64,000 bases of DNA from NCBI GenBank assembly GCA_964634815.1, contig CAZWMD010000012.1, positions 38,596 to 102,595 on the forward strand, in the 5' to 3' direction. Each line of letters starts with the position of its first letter. Within the stretch, counting starts at the first letter, position 1. Origin of the DNA: JALZVT01 sp964634815. Lineage in GTDB: Bacteria; Pseudomonadota; Gammaproteobacteria; Pseudomonadales; Azotimanducaceae. This document shows positions 51,354-62,100 of the stretch, piece after piece. The position numbers were made by a program, and so were the translations under genes. The notes under the pieces were generated by a model. It had not been told where the DNA came from. It did not search any database and saw only the letters and a list, made by a program, of their open reading frames with translations.

Positions 51354-51391
51354 TTGCCCTGAGGTCTGAGCCAGACTTAGTCCTCAGGCAA
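51354..51391 (+). other. Nested stem-loop after pilA
   Basis: Outer stem CCTGAGG / CCTCAGG extended by TTGC / GCAA, with an inner stem GTCTG / CAGAC around AGC. No T run follows. It probably protects the 3' end of the pilin message or pauses transcription. Confidence 0.5.
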
Positions 51392-51442
51392 CTCGATAAG
51401 ATGGATTGGTTTACCTAGTAGATCGATCCGCCGGATCAAGAG

Positions 51443-51468
51443 AAGGGCCCCATCGGGGTCCTTTTTTT
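51443..51468 (+). terminator. Rho-independent terminator between the two pilin genes
   Basis: AGGGCCCC, ATC, GGGGTCCT then seven T: strong GC-rich stem with one G.T pair and a long T tract. It ends most pilA transcripts about 100 bases after the stop, so the second pilin gene would be expressed at a lower level or from its own promoter. Confidence 0.85.
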
Positions 51469-51525
51469 GTTTTCGGGCTGTTTTCCCGCGCCCACAGGCA
51501 ATTATCTAATATTAAGGTGGCTCCA

Positions 51526-51936
51526 ATGACCCATTCTTTCGCGCCCCAAAAAACCATGTCATACCAGCAATGCATCCGCCGCCGTTCCGGCTTTACGTTA
51601 CTTGAGCTGATGATTGCGGTAGCTATTCTGGCGCTCCTGGCCAGCGTCGGCCTGCCTGCCTACCAAGGCTATATTCAGACCTCAAGAGAAGCCAAACTGC
51701 TTAACAATATCGCCACCATTGAGGTTTTCCAGGAAGACTTTCGACTCCGGAACGGCGCTTATCAAACGACCGGTGCGAACCTGGGAGCCATCACCGCTGC
51801 CATTGGCTGGGAGCCCCAGACCAACGACGGTATCCAGTATTCGCTAGCGGCTGCTGGAGCAGGCTACAGCGTGACCGCAACGGATACCGAAGGATTGTCG
51901 GTGTGCGTGGTGTATCCCGACAAGACTCGCTGTTAG
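51526..51936 (+). CDS. Type IV pilin-like protein (PilE-type, minor pilin candidate)
   Basis: 136 residues from ATG 51526, preceded by TAAGGTGG; ATG 51556 would shorten the leader from 22 to 12 residues. The prepilin site is RRRSG before FTLLELMIAVAILALLASVG with Glu5. The globular domain carries two cysteines near the C-terminus (SVCVVYPDKTRC), consistent with a small disulfide loop. It is separated from pilA by a terminator, so a minor pilin or alternative major pilin are both possible. Confidence 0.85.
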   Translation: MTHSFAPQKTMSYQQCIRRRSGFTLLELMIAVAILALLASVGLPAYQGYIQTSREAKLLNNIATIEVFQEDFRLRNGAYQTTGANLGAITAAIGWEPQTNDGIQYSLAAAGAGYSVTATDTEGLSVCVVYPDKTRC

Positions 51937-52013
51937 GGCTGCGCAGTCCAAAAACTTTGGGTATCCTGCGCGGCCGGCGGGGGAGCTATAGTTCTTCCTT
52001 GCGAGTCTTCAGA

Positions 52014-52089
<76 letters not shown>

Positions 52090-52101
52090 TCTTTTTGACT
52101 G

Positions 52102-52127
52102 TTGTAGCGGTTCTTTGTCCGTTACAA
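52102..52127. terminator. Hairpin between tRNA-Thr and the pilin accessory gene
   Basis: TTGTAGCGG, 8-base loop, CCGTTACAA: a 9-bp stem with one G.T pair, starting 13 bases after the tRNA CCA and covering the stop of the convergent gene. No strong T run, although CTTTTT directly follows the tRNA. May separate the two converging transcripts. Confidence 0.45.
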
Positions 52128-52856
52128 CGGTCCTGGTGTATATAGCAGTCCCGCATACTCAAGCCCCTCGCGGCGGTAGCCGACGAACAGATACTTGTAT
52201 CGGGTACCTAACGGAAAGAAGGCGTAGTCCTCGAGTGATCCAGGGTGGCGCTTTTGCCATTCAACAAGCTCGCCGTAGTCCTGATCCCGCTGGCGAATTT
52301 TCTCAAGCGGATATTCGTCGCTTAAGACCACGTCGCTTTGCGCCATTGGTACGTAGAAGTCGCTCTGCACTCGCATAGAGGTACCGGCCAGGAAGGCCGA
52401 GCCGCGAATTTCCGACAGCTCATTGACGTCAGTCGGCAGTTCTACCGCGATTCGCTTTGGCCAGTCGCCAGGGAAACCGCTCAAATCAGGCACCGGCTGA
52501 TTTACCTCGGTCCAGGCATCAGCGCTCATGCTGTAAAAATGCCCGTCTACATACACCAACGCCAGGGGGCGTTCAGACCACACCACGTACATACCGGCGG
52601 CCAAACAGGCGATCTGCAGTGCGCCGATGATGGCCATGTCGGTTTTGATTTCAGGCTTTGCGGCGTTGAATACAATGAGCGTGAGCAGGGGGCCAAGAAC
52701 CAGGTCGACCCCAAGTATCAGTCGCAGGCCTTCCCAGCCGCCGTCAAGCTCGAAGAAATAATCGGGATACCAGCGCAGCACAATCACTGCGCTTAGTGCA
52801 AGAAATATGAGAAGGCTGATTCCCAGATGGATGGCAAAAGCTGAATATCGAGACAC
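52122..52856 (-). CDS. TfpX/TfpZ family type IV pilin accessory protein
   Basis: 244 residues. N-terminal transmembrane helix, then YPDYFFELDGGWEGLRLILG and VDLVLGPLLTLIVFNAAKPEIK, the hallmark blocks of the TfpX/TfpZ family, with two further helices and a periplasmic domain. In Pseudomonas such proteins assist assembly of particular pilin alleles and are encoded beside pilA. Here the gene is on the other side of tRNA-Thr and in the opposite direction. GTG start. Functional match to either pilin is inference. Confidence 0.85.
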   Translation of the reverse strand: MSRYSAFAIHLGISLLIFLALSAVIVLRWYPDYFFELDGGWEGLRLILGVDLVLGPLLTLIVFNAAKPEIKTDMAIIGALQIACLAAGMYVVWSERPLALVYVDGHFYSMSADAWTEVNQPVPDLSGFPGDWPKRIAVELPTDVNELSEIRGSAFLAGTSMRVQSDFYVPMAQSDVVLSDEYPLEKIRQRDQDYGELVEWQKRHPGSLEDYAFFPLGTRYKYLFVGYRREGLEYAGLLYTPGPL

Positions 52857-52877
52857 GGTCAGGTTCTTCTAACAGGT

Positions 52878-53762
52878 TTAGTTTTCCAGCGAGTCAACGA
52901 TACGCATCGACAGGTCCATAGGCTTAATGCGCTTCGTGATGTCACCAATAGAAATATAGTCGACCCCGGTTTCAGCGATGGGGACAATGGTCTCAAAGTT
53001 CACGCCGCCGGAGGCTTCCAGCTCCAGGGCATCACCGGCGACGGCAACACCTTCCCGAGTTTGCTCAAGCGTGAATTCATCAAGCATCACACGATCGGCG
53101 CCGGCGGCAAGTGCTTCGGTGAGTTCGTTGAGGTTTTCCACCTCCACTTCTACAGGGGCGCCGGGGCGATGCGCATGGGCCGTGGCCACAGCGGCGGCGA
53201 TCGATCCTGCTGCCGCGATGTGGTTTTCCTTTATGAGGAAGGCATCGAACAGGCCAATACGATGATTGTGGCCACCACCGGCCAGTACCGCATACTTCTG
53301 GGCGAGTCGTAGACCCGGGATGGTTTTGCGAGTGTCGAGAATGCGGGCTTTGGTGTGACTCACCAGTTTCACGTAAGCGTTCGCAAGCGTTGCTGTGCCC
53401 GACAGGAGTTGGACAAAATTCAGCGCAGTGCGCTCAGCGGTAAGCATGCTGCGTGCTGAACCTTCGAGATAGTAGAGCACCTGATTTGGTTCGACCTGAT
53501 CGCCGTCCTGTACTTGCCAAGTCACTCCCAGGTCGGGGTCGACCTGCCGACAGGTTTCGTCTACCCAGTCTCGGCCACAAAAAATGCCAGTCTCACGCGT
53601 GATTACCCGGGCTCTGCTGCGTTCTTCCGCGGGCACTAACGCCGCAGTGATGTCGCCGTCACGAAGATCTTCAGCGAGTGCATCTGCCACGCCTCGAACG
53701 ATGGCGCTTCGCAGCCAACTGCTTGCTCGAGCAGTTTCCAGGCGGCGTTGTAAATCTGACAT
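52878..53762 (-). CDS. nadC: Nicotinate-nucleotide pyrophosphorylase (quinolinate phosphoribosyltransferase) NadC
   Basis: 294 residues; converts quinolinate and PRPP to nicotinate mononucleotide in NAD synthesis. Conserved RTALNFVQLLSGTATLA, LDTRKTIPGLR, KYAVLAGGGHNHRIGLFD and EVEVENLNE. Position beside the pilin locus equals that in Pseudomonas. Divergent from ampD. Confidence 0.97.
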   Translation of the reverse strand: MSDLQRRLETARASSWLRSAIVRGVADALAEDLRDGDITAALVPAEERSRARVITRETGIFCGRDWVDETCRQVDPDLGVTWQVQDGDQVEPNQVLYYLEGSARSMLTAERTALNFVQLLSGTATLANAYVKLVSHTKARILDTRKTIPGLRLAQKYAVLAGGGHNHRIGLFDAFLIKENHIAAAGSIAAAVATAHAHRPGAPVEVEVENLNELTEALAAGADRVMLDEFTLEQTREGVAVAGDALELEASGGVNFETIVPIAETGVDYISIGDITKRIKPMDLSMRIVDSLEN

Positions 53763-53839
53763 CGCGGACCAATCTCCCAGTTTGTAGTGCTTTAAAAAAG
53801 GTCTATGGTAGCCCCACCCAGCTCATTTCGCTGCAGTAT

Positions 53840-54436
53840 ATGGCCCACCACATGGTGAATAAACTAGGCGCGCCAGTCTCTCAAGAGGCTGCTCACCCGC
53901 TATCGGAACAGGGATGGCTGCCCAGATGTCGACAATCGTTGAGCCCTAATTGCGATCGACGGCCGGAATGGGCGGTCATTGAGCTTGTGGTTGTGCACAA
54001 TATTTCGTTGCCCCCCGGACAGTTTGGTACGGGGATGGTGGAGGCATTGTTTTGCAATCAACTCGACTGCTCGAGAGATTCCCGGCTGAATGATCTTGAG
54101 GGGCTGCGAGTGTCTTCTCATCTGTTTATTGATCGTAAGGGTGGGGCGACCCAGTTTGTACCTTTTAACCAGCGAGCCTGGCATGCCGGACACTCCAGCT
54201 GGCGGGGACGGAGCAACTGCAATGATTTTGCGATTGGCATCGAGCTTGAGGGTACAGATACGCGGCCCTATACAAAAAAGCAGTATGCCCGGTTGCGCAG
54301 TACACTTGCCTGGTTATTCCGTCGCTATTCCAGGTTGGGTGTTGATACCTTAGTTGGCCACAATGAAATCGCCCCGGGCCGGAAAACGGATCCGGGTCCG
54401 GCATTTGATTGGACCCGTCTGCTGCGCGATCTGTGA
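53840..54436 (+). CDS. ampD: 1,6-anhydro-N-acetylmuramyl-L-alanine amidase AmpD
   Basis: About 198 residues. Cytoplasmic zinc amidase that removes the peptide from anhydro-muropeptides during wall recycling. Zinc ligands and family motifs: VVVHNISLPPGQFG (first His), RAWHAGHSSW, NDFAIGIELEGTD and KTDPGPAFDW with the Asp ligand. The start is not certain: ATG 53840 or ATG 53852, neither with a strong ribosome binding site. An ampG-like gene at the right edge belongs to the same pathway. Confidence 0.93.
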   Translation: MAHHMVNKLGAPVSQEAAHPLSEQGWLPRCRQSLSPNCDRRPEWAVIELVVVHNISLPPGQFGTGMVEALFCNQLDCSRDSRLNDLEGLRVSSHLFIDRKGGATQFVPFNQRAWHAGHSSWRGRSNCNDFAIGIELEGTDTRPYTKKQYARLRSTLAWLFRRYSRLGVDTLVGHNEIAPGRKTDPGPAFDWTRLLRDL

Positions 54437-54508
54437 ACGCCACTTCAGATGACATACAGGTGTGGCCCGCATCCGTTACAATCCAGATCCTTGTTTTGGA
54501 GCCGCTGA

Positions 54509-57199
54509 ATGCCGATATCTGAGATTAACGACACCAATCCCGAGGAAACCCAGGAATGGCTTGATGCCCTCGAGGCCGTGCTGGATGAAGGTGGTGTCGA
54601 ACGCGCCAACGTCCTTTTGCAGCGCCTGTCTGCCCGCATGGCAAAGACCGGCGCACGATTGCCCTACACGATCACCACGCCTTACCGAAATACGATCCCT
54701 TCGCACAAAGAAGCGTTTATGCCGGGGGATCTGTTTGTTGAACGCCGCATCCGGGCGATGATTCGCTGGAATGCGTTGGCCATGGTGACCCGGGCCAATC
54801 AGCGCGAGGGCGACCTGGGCGGCCACATCTCTTCCTTTGCCAGTTCAGCAACGCTTTATGACGTTGGCTTTAACTATTTTTTTCGCGGCCCGGATGAAGA
54901 TAGCCCAGGTGATCTGATCTATTTCCAGGGGCATTCCTCGCCTGGTGTGTATGCGCGCTCTTTCCTGGAAGGTCGCCTTTCTGAAGAAGACCTCGATAAC
55001 TTCCGACGTGAGGTAGATGGCAAGGGGCTGTCGTCCTATCCCCACCCCTGGCTCATGCCGGATTACTGGCAATTTCCAACGGTGTCGATGGGTCTTGGGC
55101 CAATCCAGGCGATCTATCAAGCCAATGTCATGAAATACCTTGATAGCCGGGGCATAGCGCCAATGCGCGATCGTAAGGTCTGGGCGTTTCTTGGGGACGG
55201 CGAATGTGACGAACCGGAATCTCTTGGCGCACTGTCTCTGGCCGGTCGCGAACGCCTCGATAATCTGATTTTTGTAGTGAACTGCAACCTGCAGCGTCTT
55301 GACGGGCCGGTGCGAGGCAACGGCAAAATCATTCAGGAACTTGAAGGCTACTTCAAAGGCGCCGGCTGGAATGTCATCAAGGTGGTATGGGGGCGCCTGT
55401 GGGATCCACTGTTTGCCAACGATACCTCCGGGCTAATGCAGGAACGCATGGACGCCGTGGTGGACGGAGAGTTTCAGAATTACAAAGCCAAAGGCGGGGC
55501 GTACACCCGGGAGCATTTTTTTGGGCAACACCCGGAGCTTTTAAAGCTGGTTGAGAACATGAGTGACGATGACATCATGCGACTCAACCGCGGTGGCCAT
55601 GACCCCTTTAAGGTTTATGCGGCATACCACGAAGCCGTTAACCACAAAGGAGCGCCGACGGTCATACTTGCCAAAACGGTGAAGGGCTATGGCATTGGTG
55701 ATGCAGGTGAGGCTGAAAACGACACCCATTCGGTGAAGAAGCTTGATCTCGAAGAGCTCAAACAGTTCAGAGATCGATTCAATCTGCCCCTCAGCGACAA
55801 AGAACTTGAGTCAGTGCCGTATTACCGGCCACCGGAAGACGCTCCTGAGCTTGCCTACTTGCGACGCAATCGGGAGCGCCTGGGTGGTTCTATACCGCGG
55901 CGCATCGTCACAGATGAGCGCTTAACAACCCCCTCTTTATCAGCCTTCAAAACGCAGTTGGCGGGTACCGGCGAACGCACAAACTCCACCACCATGGGCT
56001 TTGTGCGTATGCTCGCGACGTTGCTTCGAGACAAGAACATTGGTGAACGCATCGTGCCTATTGTGCCTGATGAGGCGCGAACATTTGGTATGGAAGGCCT
56101 GTTCCGGCAGTTGGGTATCTACTCCTCCAAAGGGCAGCTTTACGAGCCTGAAGATTCTGGCGAGATTGCTGCGTACCGTGAGGCAAAAGATGGCCAGGTT
56201 CTTGAAGAAGGGATTAACGAGGCGGGTGCGATGTCCGCGTGGATTGCCGCTTCTACAAGTTATTCAAATCATGGCAAAACCATGGTGCCCTTTTATATTT
56301 ATTACTCGATGTTTGGCTTTCAGCGGGTTGGTGATCTTGCCTGGCTTGCCGGAGATATTCAGGCACGCGGCTTCCTTATTGGCGGCACTGCAGGACGCAC
56401 CACGTTAAACGGTGAAGGGTTGCAGCATCAAGATGGGCATAGCCATATTCAGGCCGCAACCATCCCTAATTGCATTGCCTATGATCCCTGCTATACCTAC
56501 GAGTTAGCAGTCATCGTGCAGGCAGGCCTTAAGCGCATGTACGAGAATTCTGAGAATATTTTTTATTACCTCACCGTAATGAATGAAGCCTATGCGCAGC
56601 CGGCATTGCCGGGCTTTGACGGCGATGACCCGCAGATCGATGAATCGATTACCGACGGCATTTTAAAGGGTATGTACCGTTTGAAAGCGGCCGCGGATGA
56701 GTCCAAGAAAGTTGTCCGCTTGCTGGGTAGCGGTACTATTTTGCGTGAAGTGCTCGCTGCTGCTGAATTGCTGGAGAGCAAGTTTGGTGTCTCTGCGGAA
56801 GTCTGGAGTGTTACCAGCTTTAATGAACTTGCGCGCGAAATGCATGATGTTGACCGGGCAAATCTGCTTGATCCACTTGCCGACCCGCAGGTCTCGTTTG
56901 TGCAGACCTGCCTGCCGGGAGATGTGCCGGTAGTGGCTGCAACGGATTATATTCGAGCCTATGCAGAACAGATTCGCAGTCATGTCGCTGCGGACTACCG
57001 TGTCTTGGGGACGGATGGTTTTGGCCGATCGGATACGCGCGACAAACTACGTCACTTCTTTGAGGTAGACCGCGCATTTGTTGCGCTGGCAGCAATCGAT
57101 GCCTTGGCTGAGGCCCAGGTATTAAGTAAGTCCGACGTTGCAAAAGCCCGAGATGAACTGGGTATAAACCCTGAGAAATCCAACCCTCGGTTGGCTTGA
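54509..57199 (+). CDS. aceE: Pyruvate dehydrogenase E1 component (homodimeric)
   Basis: An 896-residue E1 of the homodimeric type that decarboxylates pyruvate with thiamine diphosphate. TPP motif GDGECDEPES ending in VVNCNLQRLDGPVRG; GHSSPGVYARSFLEGRL near the N-terminus. Full length (E. coli 887). A TACAAT hexamer at 54477-54482 with CATACA 18 bases upstream may be its promoter, giving a leader of about 20 bases. No pdhR is seen upstream; ampD precedes it. Confidence 0.97.
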   Translation: MPISEINDTNPEETQEWLDALEAVLDEGGVERANVLLQRLSARMAKTGARLPYTITTPYRNTIPSHKEAFMPGDLFVERRIRAMIRWNALAMVTRANQREGDLGGHISSFASSATLYDVGFNYFFRGPDEDSPGDLIYFQGHSSPGVYARSFLEGRLSEEDLDNFRREVDGKGLSSYPHPWLMPDYWQFPTVSMGLGPIQAIYQANVMKYLDSRGIAPMRDRKVWAFLGDGECDEPESLGALSLAGRERLDNLIFVVNCNLQRLDGPVRGNGKIIQELEGYFKGAGWNVIKVVWGRLWDPLFANDTSGLMQERMDAVVDGEFQNYKAKGGAYTREHFFGQHPELLKLVENMSDDDIMRLNRGGHDPFKVYAAYHEAVNHKGAPTVILAKTVKGYGIGDAGEAENDTHSVKKLDLEELKQFRDRFNLPLSDKELESVPYYRPPEDAPELAYLRRNRERLGGSIPRRIVTDERLTTPSLSAFKTQLAGTGERTNSTTMGFVRMLATLLRDKNIGERIVPIVPDEARTFGMEGLFRQLGIYSSKGQLYEPEDSGEIAAYREAKDGQVLEEGINEAGAMSAWIAASTSYSNHGKTMVPFYIYYSMFGFQRVGDLAWLAGDIQARGFLIGGTAGRTTLNGEGLQHQDGHSHIQAATIPNCIAYDPCYTYELAVIVQAGLKRMYENSENIFYYLTVMNEAYAQPALPGFDGDDPQIDESITDGILKGMYRLKAAADESKKVVRLLGSGTILREVLAAAELLESKFGVSAEVWSVTSFNELAREMHDVDRANLLDPLADPQVSFVQTCLPGDVPVVAATDYIRAYAEQIRSHVAADYRVLGTDGFGRSDTRDKLRHFFEVDRAFVALAAIDALAEAQVLSKSDVAKARDELGINPEKSNPRLA

Positions 57200-57272
57200 T
57201 CTGGATAACCCTTTACAGGTTCTTCAGACAGATCAGGGTCTGAGAATCAAAATCTAGGAAAGACTGGAGCTT

Positions 57273-58970
57273 ATGAGTAATTCTGCGATACCGGTGGTTG
57301 TGCCCGACATTGGCGACGCTGACGGCGTTGAAGTGATTGAATTTTGTGTGCAGCCCGGAGATACCGTCGCTGTTGATGATGCGCTGATAGTGATCGAGTC
57401 AGACAAGGCATCGATGGAAATTCAGTCTACCGTAGACGGTGTGATTGAGAGTTTTAGCGTTGCCCTGGGTGATGTAGTCACAAGCGGTCAAAGTGTTGCG
57501 TTTGTTGTCGCAACGGCGGGTGGCGACACTTCTGCTGCTAACCAGTCGCAAGGCGCTGAGTCGCAAGTCCCTCAGTCGAAAGCTCCTGAATCGACAGACA
57601 CTGGACCGGCAGCCGTAGAACAACAGACCGAGACGGTCGAAACAACTCCGCCATCTACCGAGTCGAGTACGCTTGAAGTCCGGCTGCCCGACATTGGGGA
57701 TGCTGGCGAAGTCGTCGTGATTGAGTTAGGTGCGGCCGTTGGTGATTCGGTTACCGCCGAGCAGATGCTTCTCGTAGTCGAATCAGACAAGGCCTCCATG
57801 GATATTGTGGCGCCTGCTGATGGAGTGATTGACCAACTGGCTGTGAGTGAAGGTGATTCGGTTGGCGAAGATGCATTGCTTGCAGTCCTCAGTGTCGCAA
57901 GCTCATCTGAATCAGCACAGGCACCTGCGGCAGCCTCAGCACCAAACGTAGAACCTCCCGCCGCAGATGCGAGCGCGCAGTCACCAGCACCTGCATCGGT
58001 CAGAGACGCAAGCGGACTTGCGCCCCCGCCAAAGCCTGCTGCAGCGCCTGCAAAATCTGGCCTGGTTTATGCGGGCCCGGCGGTTCGTCGTATGGCTCGT
58101 GAGCTTGGTGTTGATTTGCAACGGGTCTCTGGTACTGGCGCCAGAGGTCGAATCGTCAAAGACGACGTCAATCTGTTTGTGAAGTCTGCGCTTGCCGGTG
58201 GTGGTGGGGCAGCTCCTGGAGGAGCAGCAGGCCAGGGTATTCCTGCAGTGCCTGAGATTGATTTCTCCAAATTTGGCGAGGTCACTAGCGTACCCATGTC
58301 GCGCATTTTGAAGCGCGGTGCCGAAAACCTGCATCGCTCCTGGCTCAACGTCGTGCACGTCACTCAGCACGACGAGGCTGATATCACCGAGCTCGAGAAG
58401 TTTCGGAAGGCTCTGAAGCCGGAAGGAGAGCGGCGGGGTGTGAAGATAACTCCTCTGGCATTCATTGCGAAAGCATGTGCGCAACTGCTGGTTGAGTTTC
58501 CCAAATTCAACGCGTCACTCGACCCAGCTATTGAAAATCTCTTGATGAAGGGCTACATCAATATCGGCTTTGCCGTTGATACCCCGGATGGCTTACTGGT
58601 GCCGGTTGTTCGTGATGCGGACAAGAAAGGTATCTGGGAGCTCGCGGATGAGATTAACGAGCTGGCTGCCAAGGCCCGGGACAAAAAGCTCACACCAAAA
58701 GATTTGCAAGGCGGCACGTTCTCTATCTCTTCTCTGGGTTCTATTGGGGGCACTGGCTTCACACCCATAGTGAACGCCCCTGAAGTAGCGATCCTGGGTG
58801 TTGCCAAACTGGCAACAAAGCCGCAGTGGAACGGTGAGACCTTTGTGCCTCGAAAAATGTTACCGCTGTCGTTGAGTTACGATCACCGCGCGATCAATGG
58901 CGCGGAGGCGGGCCGCTTTGTGACGCAACTCTGTGCCGTTCTGGAAGATATGCGCCGCGCGCTCCTGTGA
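57273..58970 (+). CDS. aceF: Pyruvate dehydrogenase E2 (dihydrolipoamide acetyltransferase)
   Basis: 565 residues. Two lipoyl domains with lysines in ESDKASM (Lys45 and Lys173), each followed by an Ala/Pro/Ser/Gln-rich flexible linker; a peripheral-subunit-binding domain (AGPAVRRMARELGVDLQRVSG); and the catalytic domain ending SLSYDHRAINGAEAGRF with His538. E. coli E2 has three lipoyl domains; Pseudomonas types have two. The E3 gene lpd does not follow; an amt fusion comes next. Confidence 0.97.
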   Translation: MSNSAIPVVVPDIGDADGVEVIEFCVQPGDTVAVDDALIVIESDKASMEIQSTVDGVIESFSVALGDVVTSGQSVAFVVATAGGDTSAANQSQGAESQVPQSKAPESTDTGPAAVEQQTETVETTPPSTESSTLEVRLPDIGDAGEVVVIELGAAVGDSVTAEQMLLVVESDKASMDIVAPADGVIDQLAVSEGDSVGEDALLAVLSVASSSESAQAPAAASAPNVEPPAADASAQSPAPASVRDASGLAPPPKPAAAPAKSGLVYAGPAVRRMARELGVDLQRVSGTGARGRIVKDDVNLFVKSALAGGGGAAPGGAAGQGIPAVPEIDFSKFGEVTSVPMSRILKRGAENLHRSWLNVVHVTQHDEADITELEKFRKALKPEGERRGVKITPLAFIAKACAQLLVEFPKFNASLDPAIENLLMKGYINIGFAVDTPDGLLVPVVRDADKKGIWELADEINELAAKARDKKLTPKDLQGGTFSISSLGSIGGTGFTPIVNAPEVAILGVAKLATKPQWNGETFVPRKMLPLSLSYDHRAINGAEAGRFVTQLCAVLEDMRRALL

Positions 58971-59180
58971 GCTGAATCTGTCTTCGAGTTATGGTCGGAA
59001 GTCTGTGATTCTTGTTGCACAGTTCACATTATGGGGTTGGCGAATGTAACTCCGCATCAGGCTGCTGATTAGGTCCCATCAGACGTGCCGGGCTGGTATT
59101 AGTCTGCCCCCCTCATAATTTGATTTTGTCTTTGTCGACTGATCCTCGACGAAGGCGCATGGATAAAATCACCCCGACCG
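58971..59180. other. Upstream region of the amt fusion, with short overlapping reading frame
   Basis: 210 bases. A nine-codon frame (ATG 59159 to TGA 59186-59188, MDKITPTDD) preceded by GAAGG ends eight bases inside the amt gene, whose own ATG has no clear ribosome binding site. This could couple translation. No -24/-12 site with correct spacing is present: the nearest GG..GC pair (CTGGTATTAGTCTGC) has nine bases between, not ten. Confidence 0.4.
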
Positions 59181-62100
59181 ATGACTGAGCTGCCTCCCAT
59201 ATATACAGAACTCTGGCGCTTCGCCGCGACAATCCTTGTGCTCGCCATGCAGGCTGGATTCCTGCTGCTGGAAGCCGGGAGTGTGCGGGCTAAAAACAGC
59301 GTTAATGTCGCCCAGAAAAACGTGACAGATCTGGTGATCTCCTGGATCTTGTTTCTGGTTTTTGGTTACAGCATTGGTTTTGGCCTGCCATCGCCAATGT
59401 GGGCGTCTGCTGAAAGCTTTTCGATCACTTCGTTTCTCTTTCAGCTCGGGTTTTGTGGCGCCGCCGCGACGATTATTGCTGGTGCAGTCGCTGAGCGCAT
59501 GGGTTTTGCGGCCTACGCGTGGCTGACCTGCGCCGTGGTTGCCATTATCTACCCGCTAGCTGTTTGGTTGTGTTGGGGAAATCTGTTGGTGCCAGACAGG
59601 GCCTCACCCTTGGCGGATATGGGCTTTGTAGATTTTGCGGGCGGCACCGTTGTGCACGTTCTGGCCGCCTGTGTAGCACTCGCTGCGATTCTTCAGCTTG
59701 GACCGCGCCTGGGTCGGTTCACGGAAGAAGGTAAGGTTCGTACCATACCGGGGCATAGCCCGGTGCTTGCGATGCTGGGGTTGACGATTTTGCTTATTGG
59801 CTGGTTTGGCTTTAACGCTGGTGGTCTGTCTCCGGGTGATCCACGGTTTGCTCAAACCCTGCTAAGCACGGCAACGGCCGCCTGTTTTGGTGCGCTACCC
59901 GCATTGGCCTTTGGTTACGCGCTCGATAAAAAGATATTCAACCCGCGCCGCACGATCAATGGATTGCTTGGTGGGCTGGTATGCGTTACCGCCTGTGCCG
60001 GGTTTGCTGATACCTGGCATGCGGCGCTGCTGGGTGTGGTTGGTGGGACCGTTGCCACCTTTGCCTCTGACTGGCTACTAACAAGATACTCTCTGGATGA
60101 TCCCCTTGATGTTGTGGCCGTACACGGGCTACCGGGTGCGATTGGCACGCTGAGTGTTGCCGTACTACTACCCAAAGATCAATTGCTTGGTGGTTCCTGG
60201 CTTATGCAGCTGGGCATTCAGACACTGGGGCTGGTGATCGTCTCAGGCTTTGCTTTCATCGTTGCCTGGATCTGGTTGAAGGCGTTGGCTAAGTTCATGC
60301 GACTGCGTGTAAGTGCTGAAGATGAGCATCTTGGCCTTAACTACACGGAACACGGAGTGTCGATAGATACCCAGCGACTTAAGCGGGCAATAGACACGCA
60401 GCTCAGTACCGGTACTTTTTCTGATGGTCTGCAGATGAACTCGGACATTTACGATGAGGCCGGTGAGGTTGCGGAGTCTTTGAATGCGTTGCTTGCTCGT
60501 AACGAGCAGGCTCGCGCGACCATTTCGCAACAGGCCAGGCGCTTCCAGCATTTTGCCAACACCACCACAGACTATCTTTGGGAAACCAATGCAAATCTTG
60601 CACTAGTTCTGTTTTCCAGCAGTTCTCAACAAGGCTTGCTTGATGCCATTCCCACAAATGGCACCCTGGATCTATTTGGGCTCTTCAACTGCTCCACAGA
60701 GGACGAAGCAGACAACAGACGACGAATTGCCCGGCACGAGCCGTTGCTCTCCTTTCGGGCCCGGCTGGAAGTCGAAGATCTTGCCGGCATTCGTATGCTT
60801 GAAGTCAGCGGAGTGCCGTATTTTGACGACAACGGCATACTTATGGGCTATCGCGGAGGCGCCAGCGATGTGACGGATCGGCAGCTTGCTGAGGAGCGAG
60901 CTCACTATCTTGCCTATCATGATGATCTGACTGGTCTGGGGAATCGCCGTGCCCTGACGGCGTCGCTATCAAAACGGTTTGCAGCTGCTCATGGCGAGCA
61001 GAACATTGTTGTTGCTGGTATTGATCTGGATGGGTTCAAAGAGGTCAATGATGCCTACGGGCATATGGTTGGAGATAAGTTGCTGGAGCGAGTCTCAGAA
61101 CGGCTAAGTGGGATTTTGCGCAGCCAGGATGAGGTTTACCGTACAGGTGGTGACGAATTCATCGCGGTGCTTGAGGGTTTTGATGGTTCGGACGGGCGCG
61201 AGAACGCAGCGCAATGGTGTTTGCGTATTATCGAGAAACTTAGGGAACCAGTAGAGATTAATGGCCATGTGGTTGCTGTTGGCGCAAGCGTGGGTATTAG
61301 CCTCTTTCCAGAAGATTCTCGTGGCCAGGAAGATCTGATTCGGATGGCGGACATTGCCATGTATCAAGCCAAGGTTAACGGCAAGGGCCAGGTTGTACCC
61401 TTTGCCGCGGCGATGGACGAAGAGGCCAAGCGCCGGCGTAAGCTAGAGTCGGCCTTGCACGAAGCTTTTGCGCGCCGTGAGTTCTTTGTGGCTTATCAGC
61501 CCAAGATCAATATTGGTAGCGGCGAGATAATGGGCTTTGAGGCCTTGATTCGATGGCTGCATCCAGAGCGGGGCGAGTTGTCTCCCGCAGAATTTTTACC
61601 GGCGATTGAGCGCCTGCAGTTAATGCCGGAGCTGGGCGATTACGTGCTGCACGAGGCATGTAAGTTTGCCGCAAGCTGGGAACGTGCTGGTATTCAAATC
61701 GCAGTAAACATATCGCCTGTCCATCTGGTGGCACCTGGTTTTCTGGCTACGCTGGATAGTGCGCTTCAAAGTAGCGGGCTAGATCCACAAAAACTTGAGA
61801 TCGAAGTGACAGAAGAAGCTCTGATCACTGACTTTGAGCACACTCGTATTATTCTTGAAGAGGTGCATCGACGCGGAATATCGATCGCTGTAGATGATTT
61901 TGGAAGAGGCAATACCTCGTTGCGTTACCTGCAGCAGTTTCCGCTCGATAAGCTAAAGATTGATAAGTCGTTTATTCGTAACATTGTAGACAACGACAAA
62001 GCTCGGGAGATTGCCCGCTCTGTAGTCCGGCTGGGCCACGATTTGGGGCTGTCTGTGGTTGCTGAAGGTGTTGAGCAGCAGGCCCAACTCAACGAGTTGA

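Noticed and set aside
59085..59110. Possible sigma-54 promoter for the Amt fusion
   Set aside because: The GG and GC elements are nine bases apart, not ten, and flanking consensus is poor.
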